From: Adiantum capillus-veneris
Lineage: Eukaryota; Streptophyta; Polypodiopsida; Polypodiales; Pteridaceae
NCBI GenBank assembly: GCA_014529385.2
Contig: CM043942.1
Location: forward strand, 64,914,184-64,978,183
Length of the DNA: 64,000 nucleotides
Reading direction: 5' to 3'
Shown: one piece after another, positions 44,843 through 56,473 of the stretch
How the letters are laid out: the number at the start of each line of letters is the position of its first letter
Numbering within the stretch: the first letter of the stretch is position 1
Program-made: the position numbers and the translations under genes
Notes under the pieces: generated by a model
The model's database searches: none
Told to the model about the DNA's origin: nothing
Seen by the model: the letters and a program-made list of their open reading frames with translations, nothing else

Positions 44843-47374
44843 TGTTCGGGGTTCCATCGTTGCATAGCTCTAATGACCAACAAAATTATCAATACGGAGG
44901 TATGAGTTACCCTCATAGGGCATGGAAACACTCACACGATTAGTGAGCTAATCATGGTAACACGAATGGTTAGCTCTATGAGGTGAGCTTATGGAGGAGC
45001 TAAGCCACAATGATGGGCAATCTCCACATCCACTTCTCTTCACCTCTAATCAACCCAATCACACACACTCACGATTCCAAGATGCACTCAACACTAATCT
45101 TATCATGCAACACACTAATCACAATCACACTTGAGCACCACACTCCAATCAAACCTACATGCATACACAAGCAAAAGAGGGAAATCACACAAGATTAGAG
45201 CGAGGTTAATCACTAATTAGTTAAGATCTAGCTAATCAAAGCATCATTAGCAATCACAAGAATCATGAGAGAGGCATAGTGAAAGAGAATTAAGCATTGA
45301 TTAGTGTTAACCAAGTAGCTCAAGGACTCCATAGCCACAAACATCAGGATCTCTCACCAAAGAGTGCTCTCAATAAATGAGCTTGAGAACCCTAACTTCT
45401 TTTACACAATGCCTTATATACCTAGGGTAAAAATATGCAACGTCCGAGCGCCCAAGGCCTTTAGAATCTACAACCTAGGCACACTAACGGACCTATTCTT
45501 TACAGCTTGGAACTCTCATTGAGCCCATAACACATTAAAATATTACAATGGCTTGAAATAAATCGAGAATTTATAATACATGACCATTTTGGGAAAACGT
45601 GAAAAATGTGTAACTCCAATCTTTTCTGCTTCTTCATGTTGAACTTTGGTGTGCATCCGGACGTCTTTGGTCTTTAGCAGCTCTTGTGAACTGACATGGA
45701 CTCAGTTAACATTCCCCCCTTCCGATTTTAGTGGTCATCCTCGGACATTGTTGAAAAGTGTCTGTGGAGGCTGTAGAAGGTTTTTGATTGGTTGTTGATG
45801 GCTGATTTTCTTCATTTGTCGTTGGATTTGTTGATGAGGTTCAATTTGTTGCAGCATCTTTATTGGTCCAAATATGTCTAAAATGAGAGATGATGTTGCA
45901 TTTGTCTATTGTAATAGCATAATGATGAGGGTACTATTTATTTATAACAAGTATATACAAGGGAAGTAGAATGATGAGGTTCTAAATTAGGGTCTAACAC
46001 CTGAATGAACAAAGGAAAAAAAACCGAGTGGGAAAACAATGAATTTAGGACAAGCGCATTGTTAGAGTACTTATTAGCATGGAAGATATTAATAAAGTAC
46101 TCAAGGGATTATCTGCTAATAGATATGGAATTAAAAAGGTAGCAAATATGAAAGGGTAACATGATGGAACATTTGTTTGCCTCTTGTAGTCCACTCAAGG
46201 TGCCTAGGTAGAAGCAAAAAAGAGTGTCTAATGCATATGTCCAATGGTGGGACATCCTAATGCTTACACAAAAAATGTATGGGAAACAATATGCTGTGCA
46301 AGAAGGATTTTGAGGGGTTTTTCAAAAAGATGGTGTAGGTATAAAAGCATATGACATGGATTTTCAAGCTAGCACCCCTTTAGGAATGGTTTTCGTTGAC
46401 AAGGATATGTGCTCTCCTCTTACTGTGCACTGTGCGTGAGTGTTGGACTTTATGACACTCCACAAAATGTAAGTTAATAAACTTTGACTCTTATGCTCAT
46501 CTCATTCATCATGAGAAACACGACTTAGATATGCTCAACTCTTCCAGCTTGAGCGTAAGCCTAATAACTACGACTCTTAGCATAGAGTTTAATATGACTT
46601 GAAGATTTGGGACTAATGCTTTGCTCATTTTATGGCACAGCGGATCGACTCTGACTATGCTAAAGAGTGTCTTTTGCACCCTACCAACTTAACTTTTTAC
46701 ATTCTTGTGCTTATTACAAACATTTCTTCAGGTAAAAGTAAGCTTCAATCCTCAAAAAGAAGATTAGTGAAGGACCAAGTTGGCATTGAAGGCTTATTTT
46801 GCCATACATGTTTCATCATCCTTGAATCTACATCCGCGTGTGTTAGGTTGTCCTTTTTGGTAAGCTTCAATCCTCAAAAATAATATTAGTGCAGGACCAA
46901 GTTGGCATTGAAGGTTTCTTTTGCATACATGTTTCATCATCCTTGAATCTTCATCCGCGTGTGTTGGGTTGTCCTTCTTTGATTGTGAAGACTCCATTAT
47001 CTTTTTGATTCTCCAATTGGGCCTGTCGATAGGAGTCTTTGATGTTGTTGTAGGCCTCTCTTGGCTATTGGAATATGGATTTTGACTAGGAGTATTGAAA
47101 GACTTAGGAATCCAAATCTCTTGATGAGCTTTGTATCTCCATTGTTAACTTTGCTTAGCTCTAGCTTTTTTTAATCTTTTGAGATCTTCGTGTAGGTCTG
47201 GTGTAGTTGCAGTTGTCTTATGGTTGACTAGTAGCCAGATCTTTGTATACCTGTGTAGAATCCTTGTCTAAGAGGTAGATTCTTTGAGATCCATCTTTGT
47301 TCTATATCCTCTTGTGGGTTGTGGTTGACTTTAGCATCTTCAATTTTGTTATGTTGTATACATGTTGCTTAGGT
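44843..47374. repeat. direct repeat X (2.5 kb)
   Basis: Aligns with repeat Y (47375-50401) from its first bases (TGTTCGGGG versus TGTTGGGGG) to its end (GTTGTATACATGTTGCTTAGG versus GTTGTATACCTACTGCTTAGG). No coding content. It has an internal tandem duplication of about 120 bp (about 46741-46860 and 46862-46980) where Y has one unit. Possibly LTRs or a segmental tandem duplication; no primer site, polypurine tract or TG...CA pair proves it. Confidence 0.75.
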
Positions 47375-47659
47375 TGTTGGGGGCTACATTGTTTCATAGC
47401 TCCAATGACCAACAAAATTATCAGTCCGGAGGGATGAGCCCTCCGGCTAGGACATGGAAACACTCACACAACTAGTGAGCTAATCATGGTCACATGAATG
47501 GTTAACTCTATAAGGTGAGCTTCTCAGCCTATGGAGGAGCTAAGCCAAAATGATGGGCAATCTCTACATCCACTTGTTTTCACCTCTAATCAACCCAATC
47601 ACACATGCTAATGATTGCAACACGCACATAGCACTAATCCTATCTTGAAACACACTAAT

Positions 47660-47756
47660 CACAAACACACACACACACACACTCACATAGATCTATCAAG
47701 CACCACACTCCAATCAAACCTATATGCACACACAAGCAAGAGAGGGAAATCAAGCA

Positions 47757-47798
<42 letters not shown>

Positions 47799-47870
47799 CT
47801 ATCAAGAACCACACTCCAATCAAACCTACATGCACACACAAGCAAGAGAGGGAAATCACACAAGGCTAGA
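47660..47870. repeat. CA microsatellite with tandem duplication
   Basis: Two units of about 100 bp, each a CA run followed by ATAGATCTATCAAG, a CCACACTCCAATC phrase and AGAGAGGGAAATCA. The CA runs are at about 47667-47683 and 47759-47792. Confidence 0.85.
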
Positions 47871-48880
47871 GAGGGATTAACCACTAATTAGTTAAGATCT
47901 AGCTAATCAAAGCATCATAGGCAATCATTAAAAGCATGAGATAGGCATAGTGAAAGAGAATTAAGCATTGATTAGTGTTAACAAAGTCACATGAGCAAGG
48001 ATAAGCTCAAGGACCATAGCCACACACCTCAATAACCCTCCCCAAAGAGTACTCTCAACAAATGATCTTGAGAACCCTAATTTCTTTTTCACACTGCCTT
48101 ATATACCTAAGATAAAAATATGCAATGTCCAGGCACCCAAGGCCTTTAGGGCTCCACCACTTACTGGATCTGCAACCTAGGCATAGTAATTGACCTATTC
48201 TTTACAGCTTGGAACTCCCATTGAGCCCATAACACATTAACTTTATTACAATGGCTTGAAATAAATTGAGAATTTACAATACATGACCATTTTGGGAAAA
48301 CGTGAAAAATGTGTAACTCCAATATTTACTGCTTCTTTGTATCCATCCTCGATGTGCATTCGTACATCTTCGGTCTTTAGCAGCTTAACTGACGTTGACC
48401 CAATTAATATTCCCCCCTTTCGATTTTACTGCCCATCCTCGGGTACTATTGAAAAGTTTTCGTGGAGGCAAGGGAAGGTTTTGATTGGTTGTTGATGGGC
48501 TTATCGTCTTCATTTTGTCATTGAATTTGTTGATGAGGTTCAATCTGATATAGCATCTTCATTGGTCTGAATATGTCTGATGTGAGAGATGATGTTGCAT
48601 TTGTCCATTGTAATAGCATAATGATGAGGCTTATCTTTATTTATGAAAAGTATGTACAAGGGAAGTAGAATGATGAGGTTCTAAATTAGGGTCCAATACC
48701 TGGATGACTAGAGGAAAAGAACCGAGTGTGGAAAAAAAGTGCCTTTGGGATACGCGCATTATTGGAATACTTATTAGCATGGAAAATATTAATAAAGTAC
48801 TCAAGGGATTATTTGGTGATAGATATAGAATTAAACAATGTGATATCCGTGGAAGGTTAGTGGACCAACGCCAATTTGCC

Positions 48881-49330
48881 AAGGTCAGCACCAAGCGATG
48901 GGGAGCGTTCTGTAGTCACCAAGCTTCCTATTTTCTCAATGTTGACTCCACTGTCGCATGTAATGATTTTAATCCCAAGGTAAACACCAAGAGATGGGGA
49001 GCGTTGGGCAGTCCCCAAGATTCCTATTCATCCAGTATTGAATCAACTTCATTTTTGTAATCACATCACCATGGTCTTCATCATCGGTTATACCAAGGTC
49101 AATACCAAGCAATGGGGAGTGTTGGGCAATCCCCAAGCTTCCTATTCGCCCCATATTGACTTCACTGTATGACATTTCTTTCTGTTGTCGGTTATCATGT
49201 CCCAAGGTCTTTGCTATCGCTTGTAATGGCTTTAACATCAAGTTCAACACCAAGCGATAGAGAGTGTTGGTCAATCACCAAGCTTCCTATTCGCTCAGTA
49301 TTGACTCCACTGCATGACTTGTTGGTTGGC
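48881..49330. repeat. minisatellite, four units of about 100-140 bp
   Basis: Units start near 48881, 48977, 49093 and 49241. Each carries a variant of AGGTCAACACCAAGCGATGG, then GGGCAGTCCCCAAGCTTCC, TATTCGCCC and TATTGACTCCACTG. They are diverged. The block is absent from the matching place in repeat X. Confidence 0.85.
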
Positions 49331-50401
49331 ATGACATTGGTTTGCCTGTTTTAGTCCACTCAAGGTGCATAGGCGGTAGAAAAAAAATTGTCTAATGCAT
49401 ATGTCCAATGATGCGACATCCTATTTATGCATAAACAAAAATGCATGAGAAACAATATGTTGTGCAAGAGAGATTTTGAGGGGTTCTACAGAAAGATGGT
49501 GTATCTATAAAAGCATATGACATGGCTTTGCAACCTGGCACCCCTTGAAGAATGTTTTTCATTAATGAGGATATGTGCTCTCATCTTACTGTGCAATGTG
49601 ACACTCCACCATTTCTAAGTTAATAAACTTCGACTCTTACGCTCATCTCATCCAGCATGAACAACACAACTTATATATGCTCAACTCTTCCAGCTTGAGC
49701 GTAAGCCTAATAACTACGACTCTTAGCACAGAGTTTAATATGACTTGAAGCTTTGGGACTAATTCTTTTCTCATTTTATGGCTCAATAGCTCGACTCTGA
49801 CAATGCCAAAGAGTGTTTTTTGCACCCTGGTGACTTGACTTTTTACACTCTTGTGCTTATTACAAATATTGCTTCAAGTAAAAGTAAGTTTGAATCCTCA
49901 AAAAGATTATTAGTGAAGCACCAAGTCGGCATTGAAAGTTTCTTTTGCCATACCTGTTTTATCATCCTCAAATTTGCATTCACATTGGTTGGGTTGTCCT
50001 TTTTTTACTGTGAAGACTCCATTATCTGTTTGATTCTCCAATTAGGCATGTTGATATGAGTTTTTGATGTTGTTGTAGGCCTCTATTCACTGTGAATATT
50101 TGGCTTTTGATTAGGATCATTGGAAGACTTAGGAATCCAAATATCTTGAGGATCTTTGTAACTCCTTTGTTGACTTTTGTTGAGCTCTAGGTCTTGTTGA
50201 TTTCTTGAGATCTTCATGCAGGAGTGGTGTAGTTGCAATTGGCTTGTGGTTGACTAGTAGCCAAATCTTTGCATAACCTGTGTAGAGTCCTTGTCTAAGA
50301 GGAAGATTCTTTGAGATTTGTCTCTATCCTGTATTCTCTTGAAAGTTGTGGAAGACTTTAACACCTTTTGAATGTGTTCTGTTGTATACCTACTGCTTAG
50401 G

Positions 50402-53400
50402 TATCCTAGGATATTGTCAAGGTTGATACCATGTGGGCCTTATTTTTTGGAAGGGACTTGAAGTTACTTCATATGCCCTAGCCTGTTGTTTTGGTACCCA
50501 TATCTATATGTTACCTCTTTAGTACTCATGTTCTTTTAAGCTCCATTGTAATGCTATCCATCCCATGTGTTTGTCTTTCTGTGTTGGTTTCTTGTCTTTA
50601 ATCCAAATCGGATCATTGACTTTGACTAAACTTCTCGGAGCGCGCAAACACTTGCTTGACTTTCCTTTGCTTTCTTGAGTGCTTTGGCTGAAATATCTTT
50701 GATTTTTTGGATGTCTCATTAGAGGTTTCACTTGGGTCATCAATTGACTCGAAGTTTTGAAAGCTTGACTTGCTTGAAGAAGATGATCCATGATGGTTCT
50801 TTGATGTAGAGGAATACAATGTCACACCTTCTTTGCTAATCGATGGAAGTTCCACTTTAGCTTTACCTTTGTCTGCAAGATTTGTCTTTGATTCTTATGA
50901 CTTTAGCATCTCTGAATCTAGCATTAACATATGGGTAATTTTTGCTTGCTAAATCTTCAAAAAGAGAGTATTATCATTATGTCTTATTTGTAGGCCTTGT
51001 GTTGGTCTAACCATTGATGCCCAAGTATGACATCTGCAAGAATTTTCTTTGAAGGCTTCACTTAAAACTTCACCTGCTCTTCATGATGTTGGATGCTAAG
51101 GATAGCAGTCATCTCTTTTTGACTTGTAGCCTTACCCATGATTTCTCTATTATCTATCTTGCCTGGAGTAATCTCTAGAATGCTCTGGATGTTTTGTGCA
51201 ATCGTATTATACTTTGCTTCTTTATCCAGTAGAGCGTTGCATCTGACACTTGATCCTTTTGTACTACTGATAACTATAGATATTCTCATTGGCTCTATTG
51301 AAGATATCTATCCAGCTTTTTCCATGGTCTCATCTTGATCTAATTGTGTCACTATGGAGGGTAGCTTGAGACTCTGTTTTCTAATCTGACTTTCTTCAGT
51401 TGATTTAGCTGGAAATGAGTGATTGATCTTTGTACTTCCTATTGCTTCTTGATTGTCTGTAACCTTGTTCTCCTTTACTTTTGGCTTTGGTGGAATTCTC
51501 CACTCAATAGTTATCGTGGTTACCCTTTGTTCTGTTTGATTTGAACTTGATATTGCCAGATTTCCTTTAAGCTCTTTTGAATTTTTGCTTGATGGAGATG
51601 AATCATCTTCAATAAGATCTTTTATCTGAATTGTGCTTGAGGACTTTGTGTTGTTGTCCGTGGGTGACCAGTATTGGTCTTCATTATTTGTTGTCTCTGA
51701 TGACTACAGCTTGTTTGCATTTTGTATTGCTAACATCTTCTAGGGAATTGGCATTCCTATTATGATTTTTTCTGGCATATCTTTTCTTGTGATCACATGA
51801 AATTGAGATATGATGATCTGTGAACTTACTTCAATGGTGGTGGAGATGATTCCCCAGCATTCTACTCGTTTGTTTTCTGATATGCTCACAAATTTAGGAG
51901 CATCTTCTAGCTATGGCGGCTGTCCACATCTTTTCCAACTATGAAAAGACATGAGGTTCTTGTCTAAATGAAAATCTAGATTTACTTCTCTTGATAGCTT
52001 TTATTTGTTTTCACCAACAATGTTGCACTTGATCGTCTCATGATTTATTTCTGTATTGACTTTTTTTGTTATGTCCGAGTCCTTTGGTTGAGCTTTATCT
52101 GCATTTTCTTTGATTTGACCACTTGCTTCAACTGGTATTGACTCCATTGGCTGTAATATTGCACTTTTTATTTGCAATTGTTCAGCTTTGTCCTCCTGCA
52201 TTTGGCTGAATTTGCCTCTTCGGAGGAGATTTTGGTGGTGATCTTTGTGTAGCTTTCTGGACTTTAGCTTTCATTGACTTTGACTTTTGTGTCACTTGTT
52301 CTAGCAACTTGAGGCTTTGCATCATCTTCATATAGTCTTTGAATTTAGTCTTGCCATCTGTATGGGTTTGTACAAGGTCATGATCTTGTTGATATTCGTT
52401 ACCATGTGCATCTTGATATGCATATGTGAGCTTGGTCACATGTAACTATTTGAACACTATTGGATTTGTCGGCTTTTGACTTAGACCTGTGGAGATCAGC
52501 TAAAACTTTTGTCCTTGATGATCTTCATAAAGAAACTTATCCATAGACTCTGATGGAATCTGGGTCAATTAGAAACTTCCAACAATCATATGATCTTTCA
52601 ATGGTTTCTGCTTTGAAGGGGTCTATTGGCTAGAGGCTCTAGGGATTCTAACTGGTGTAGCATTTTTTGGTACATAAGCTGAGCTTGATGATTTACAGCT
52701 CTCCCCTTCCTAGGGTGACCACTATAGCCTGCTTCATTGTAAGAGTTTAAAATTGTTTGGCTATTGTTTAGTCTCACCTTTTGGGACTGTGAAGGTAAAC
52801 TTTGGTTAGCATTGTTGATTTTTGGCATCTACAAACCTTCTGCATACTTTCCAATGTACCTCCATAAAACATGAAAGATTATTTCCCAAGTCAAGTGGTA
52901 CATAGCATTATCTTTGCCCTAATATTGTATATCCCATGTGTCTCCTATGATATGAGCTTTTGTGGTTTCAGGACCCAAGGCATCATAGATGCTAGACTCT
53001 CCTCTATATCTATGATTGTTTTTGTCAAAGTATATGCTCATTTGGTTACAACATCGAAGTCTGATTTCTGATGGTGGAGAGTTTGGCTCTTAACAGATTT
53101 CTAGGTTCACTCGGGTAATATCCTTCGGCTCTAGAGAGGATGGGCTATAATAGATACTTTCCTCTAAAATGGACCATCCTTTTTGATCCATCACTGGACG
53201 CAATCTATGAGCTAATATGTGGGCCATTCAAACACTGGTTGATCCTTTTTGTACAGTTTTCCTTTTTGGTCTACATAGTGTGCATATGAGTTATGTGTAC
53301 CATACAAAGTTAGCATCATTTTGTCTGATGTGTCTCTTAGACTCGTTAATGATTGCACACTTGTGGCAGTGGATGCAAAATCATTTGCAAACCTAACATT

Positions 53401-53670
53401 CTTTTCAACCTTCGGTGATATCTGGACACCTTGACCAAATTCATGCAAGATGTGTTATAACAATCCCTAAAGAGGTGGACAAAAACTTTTGCTAAACTCT
53501 TCTCCTTAAAATTGAAAAAATACACTACTTTCAACAGTGTCAATTGTCCTGCTTTGGGATGGGTAGTTTAGATCAAATTTGTGACATTGTTGGATTCCCA
53601 AAAATATACTCCAAGCCTAGGGTTGTTAGTCGAGAGGTTTGGTATCTATCAAGTCATGTCCTTCTAATTC
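50402..53670 (-). pseudogene. decayed gypsy gag/protease-like region
   Basis: Minus-strand fragments only. About 53440-53670 matches the N-terminal gag segment at 59460-59680 (VHLFRDCYN versus TYLFRDCYN). 53212-53448 is a coherent stretch without known domain. 52182-52439 is Lys/Gln-rich with coiled-coil character. 51062-51289 contains a retropepsin-like phrase, RCNALLDKEAKYNTIA, whose DTG has become DKE, and ADVILGHQWLDQHK closes the domain past the stop (about 51010-51060). No RT or integrase is seen. It reads as a gag-protease relic of one gypsy element, interrupted by numerous stops. Confidence 0.5.
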
Positions 53671-54598
53671 TTGCACAAGAGGTCCTTCCTTCATAGACTT
53701 ATTGGGAATTATAGTATCTACCTACAATCATGATCCTGTATCTTGAGGTATTTCACCCCATTTTGGTCCATATAGAAGTTTTCTTGTTTATTTTTCCTAA
53801 CCTCCTCTTTGAACTTGATGGTATGTTCATCCACCCTTACAACAAACTCCTCTGTAAATATAGGCTTCGTACTTGTTGGTTTTGAAGAAGGTCAAAAAAT
53901 GCTTGAGCTTGAAAGAGGTCCCAGTTCCTAGTTGAGTGGAAAAAGAAGACATCTCAGAGATTGAGTCAGAGTAAGTGTCTGGCACTTCTTCCATAACAAT
54001 TTCTAAAGGCATCCATTTTTTTACACTCTCTTCTATAGATGCTCTACTCATGTTCTTCCCTATGGTACACAAATTTCCCCAAAACTCTACGAGACCTTAA
54101 GTTCATATATCAGCTTACACAACTTAATTGAATAGACACTTCAAACTTGGAAAGTTGCCTTTGGTTTCATAGGTAATGCTTCCACTCCTTATCTAGCCCT
54201 TTTTTACCAAGTCATGATTCCCTCCACACCAGCAGCTCAAATCGTATGTGATTCCACAGTTTATCAATCCGAAGTTACAAAAATATCTAACCGTGGATAC
54301 AATGAATGGGCTATCTTTGGCGCGCCAAAGATGGTTGCACTTCACTGTGGGTGTAAATTTAACTTTGACCACTTGAATGTGCTCCCCACAACCTGACAAG
54401 AATAACCTTGGTCTCAAATTCACAAAATGGATTTTTTGGTGAAAATTTTATCTTTGGAACACCTAAGATAAATCTTCCCTATTTCAACATTTGTTTTTCC
54501 AATGTGAATCGTCTCGGTTTCTATATTTGATTTCAAGCTATCCAATGAGTTTCACAAAGTTTGGATTGTATACTAGTGTTTTGTCAAGATGATTTCAT
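53671..54598. other. unassigned insert with palindromes
   Basis: The gypsy protease homology on the right begins only near 54590. This stretch has no recognised protein. It holds a perfect 20 bp palindrome at 54313-54332 and a related imperfect one at 54447-54472. The frame at 53827-54072 (minus) has no motif. Confidence 0.4.
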
Positions 54599-54975
54599 AA
54601 TTGAGTTTCTTTCCAAAAACTATTGCAAAAGTATGTTGATAATCAATTCCATAGGAACTAACTATCACTTTTTCAAGCAGTCTTAAGGGTTTCTTGATGT
54701 GTTCATTAAACCAATTGCAATTTCATTTGAGTTTGTCTAAAGGCTTGTTTTCCCCATGACTTCCATAATGCTTTCGTGGCTATGGCTATGCTTGACCCAC
54801 TATCCAGGATTGCCATGGTTTCTATATCCTTATATCTCACTGGAAAGGTTGTGTTTTGTTCTTCCCCTTCGTCATATTCTCCAACTTCGTTCATTGGGAC
54901 GGATCTAATCTCTTTGTTATCCAATTCGTATTTCAATTTTCCCAAAATTTTCACGATTAGCCCTATTATCCCCAC
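54599..54975 (-). pseudogene. gypsy protease
   Basis: The 89-codon frame at 54706-54975 carries MAILDSGSSIAIATKALW with an intact DSGS active site. Past the frame end the body continues to YGIDYQHTFAIV and NYEIIL near 54600. It is the closest relative of the protease at 29600-30117. RT and later domains are missing. Confidence 0.8.
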
Positions 54976-55689
54976 TTTCTCTAGAATTTTTTTTTAGATC
55001 ATTCCATAAATATGGTTTGATCTTTCAATAGTTCTTCTAAACTAAGAGTGCATTGAATGGGTGTAGACATGATTGAATGAATGTTGTCTAACTCCAAGGT
55101 TTGTTCCACTCTTTTTATTTGAGTGGTTTTACACACTATGGATTCATCTTTGTTATCTCCCAAGTAAGAGGGTAGTGTTTTCAGAGTCATTGGTTTAGAC
55201 ATTCCTGAAGCTTCAGAGATGCAATCCCCATACAAGGATTGTACATCCATGTCCATATCAGGAGGTAGATTGTCTAACCAAACTTCCGCTATAGGAGTTG
55301 ACTTCAAAGCTAGGCTCCCATCACTAATCTCTCTTACTTTTTCCCAGAAATGTCCTAGCCAGTATTCTTCCATGAACAAAATTCTGTCTAAGGCATCTTC
55401 ACTATCAAGCACTATGAGTTTCAGCTCTTTAGTTTCAAGGTGGGGTTCTACCACCAGTTTGGATTTCTCTTTACTGGTTCCTACCACAACCTCCTCAGGT
55501 TTTTCTATCCTCAGGTTTTCCCAGCATCTCTTAAGTAATTCTTACCAAATGTTGATAAGCTTCAAGCTTAGCTGCTTCCATATCTAGAGAAGGATAGTTT
55601 TTCCATTTGTTTCCCATGTTTTGGCATGCTTTAAGTCCCACTTGGTAAGCTTCCAAGGCTGCATTGATCGGCTCAAAAAATTTGTCCTA
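54976..55689 (-). pseudogene. gag-protease spacer frame, 162 codons
   Basis: Open from 55487 to 54999. Acidic, with EVWLDNLPPDMDMDVQSLYG, which matches the spacer in int1 near 30400. No catalytic motif. It lies between zinc-finger gag and protease, as in int1, and is more intact here. Confidence 0.65.
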
Positions 55690-56259
55690 TCAAAATAGAT
55701 CCTCCTGATTCACAATGGTTTCCTTGATTTCACTTTTAGTTTCTTTCACTTTTTCCTGGAATAGTTTCTTGGATTTCTCCTCGATTTCAGCCCTTTGTTT
55801 CTGTTTTCTCATCTCATACCTTTCGCTTCTGCTTCTCTTGTTCTTTTGAGAGTAGACTTTAGTATTCTCTGAATCAAGAGAGGAGTTATGTTTTTTTGCC
55901 TTAGCCTGGGCTCTAGTGAGAACCTTGATTCTAACAATAGGTTCACTGTCCAAATTGCTACTAGGTATCACTTGGACTATGCTCACTACTGTTTTACCCT
56001 TGTTCAAAGGATTTTTCGAACAATCTTCAGGGAAGTGTCCTTCCTTTTTACAACATTGCATACAAAAAGCTTCAACTAGCTTAATGTTTTTGTCAGGCTC
56101 TATGCATTCATTTTTCCAGTGTCCATCTGCACCAGAGTTATGACAGTTTCCAGTCCTTGGCTTAATCATGGGTCTTACCATAGAAGGTCTAACACCTTGA
56201 TTAGCTACATAGTACATCGGTGGAAGTTTTGGTGTAGCATAAGCCACAGGTTCTTCCAT
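55690..56259 (-). pseudogene. gag: gag zinc-knuckle region
   Basis: 189-codon frame. Knuckle-like units: CHNSGADGHWKNEC (the second Cys of the CX2CX4HX4C pattern is Ser) and CMQCCKKEGHFPEDC (one extra residue). A Lys/Glu-rich tail follows, with strong coiled-coil tendency (RYEMRKQKQRAEIEEKSKK). The upstream part of the gag continues to about 56470, where a nested DNA transposon intervenes; gag resumes at 58338. Confidence 0.75.
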
Positions 56260-56473
56260 TGATGGTGGATGTGAATTATACCTCTCCTTCGACCATTATT
56301 GTAGGTGGACTAGGCTCAACATAGGGTGTAACAGGCACTAGTGCTTGTTTATCTATGATTCGCTCTACAGGTACTACATTATGTCCATGATATGGAGGTT
56401 GTTGACCCAACACGGGGGTTAAGGTCTTTCCATACCCATTGGTGGTCTTTGAGTTGGGGCCATATTAGGCTAG

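Larger units (their letters stand above)
47375..50401. repeat. direct repeat Y (3.0 kb)
   Basis: Follows X without a gap. Compared with X it has an extra CA-repeat duplication (about 47660-47870) and an extra minisatellite block (48881-49330). It is otherwise collinear. No gene recognised. Confidence 0.75.

Noticed and set aside
47660-47800. CRISPR-like alternation of CA runs and unique sequence
   Set aside because: Only two units, driven by a microsatellite, in a plant genome.
50420-50445. Primer-binding site reading TGGTATCAACC on the minus strand
   Set aside because: It resembles the initiator-tRNA site for only eight bases (TGGTATCA) and is not next to a defined LTR end.
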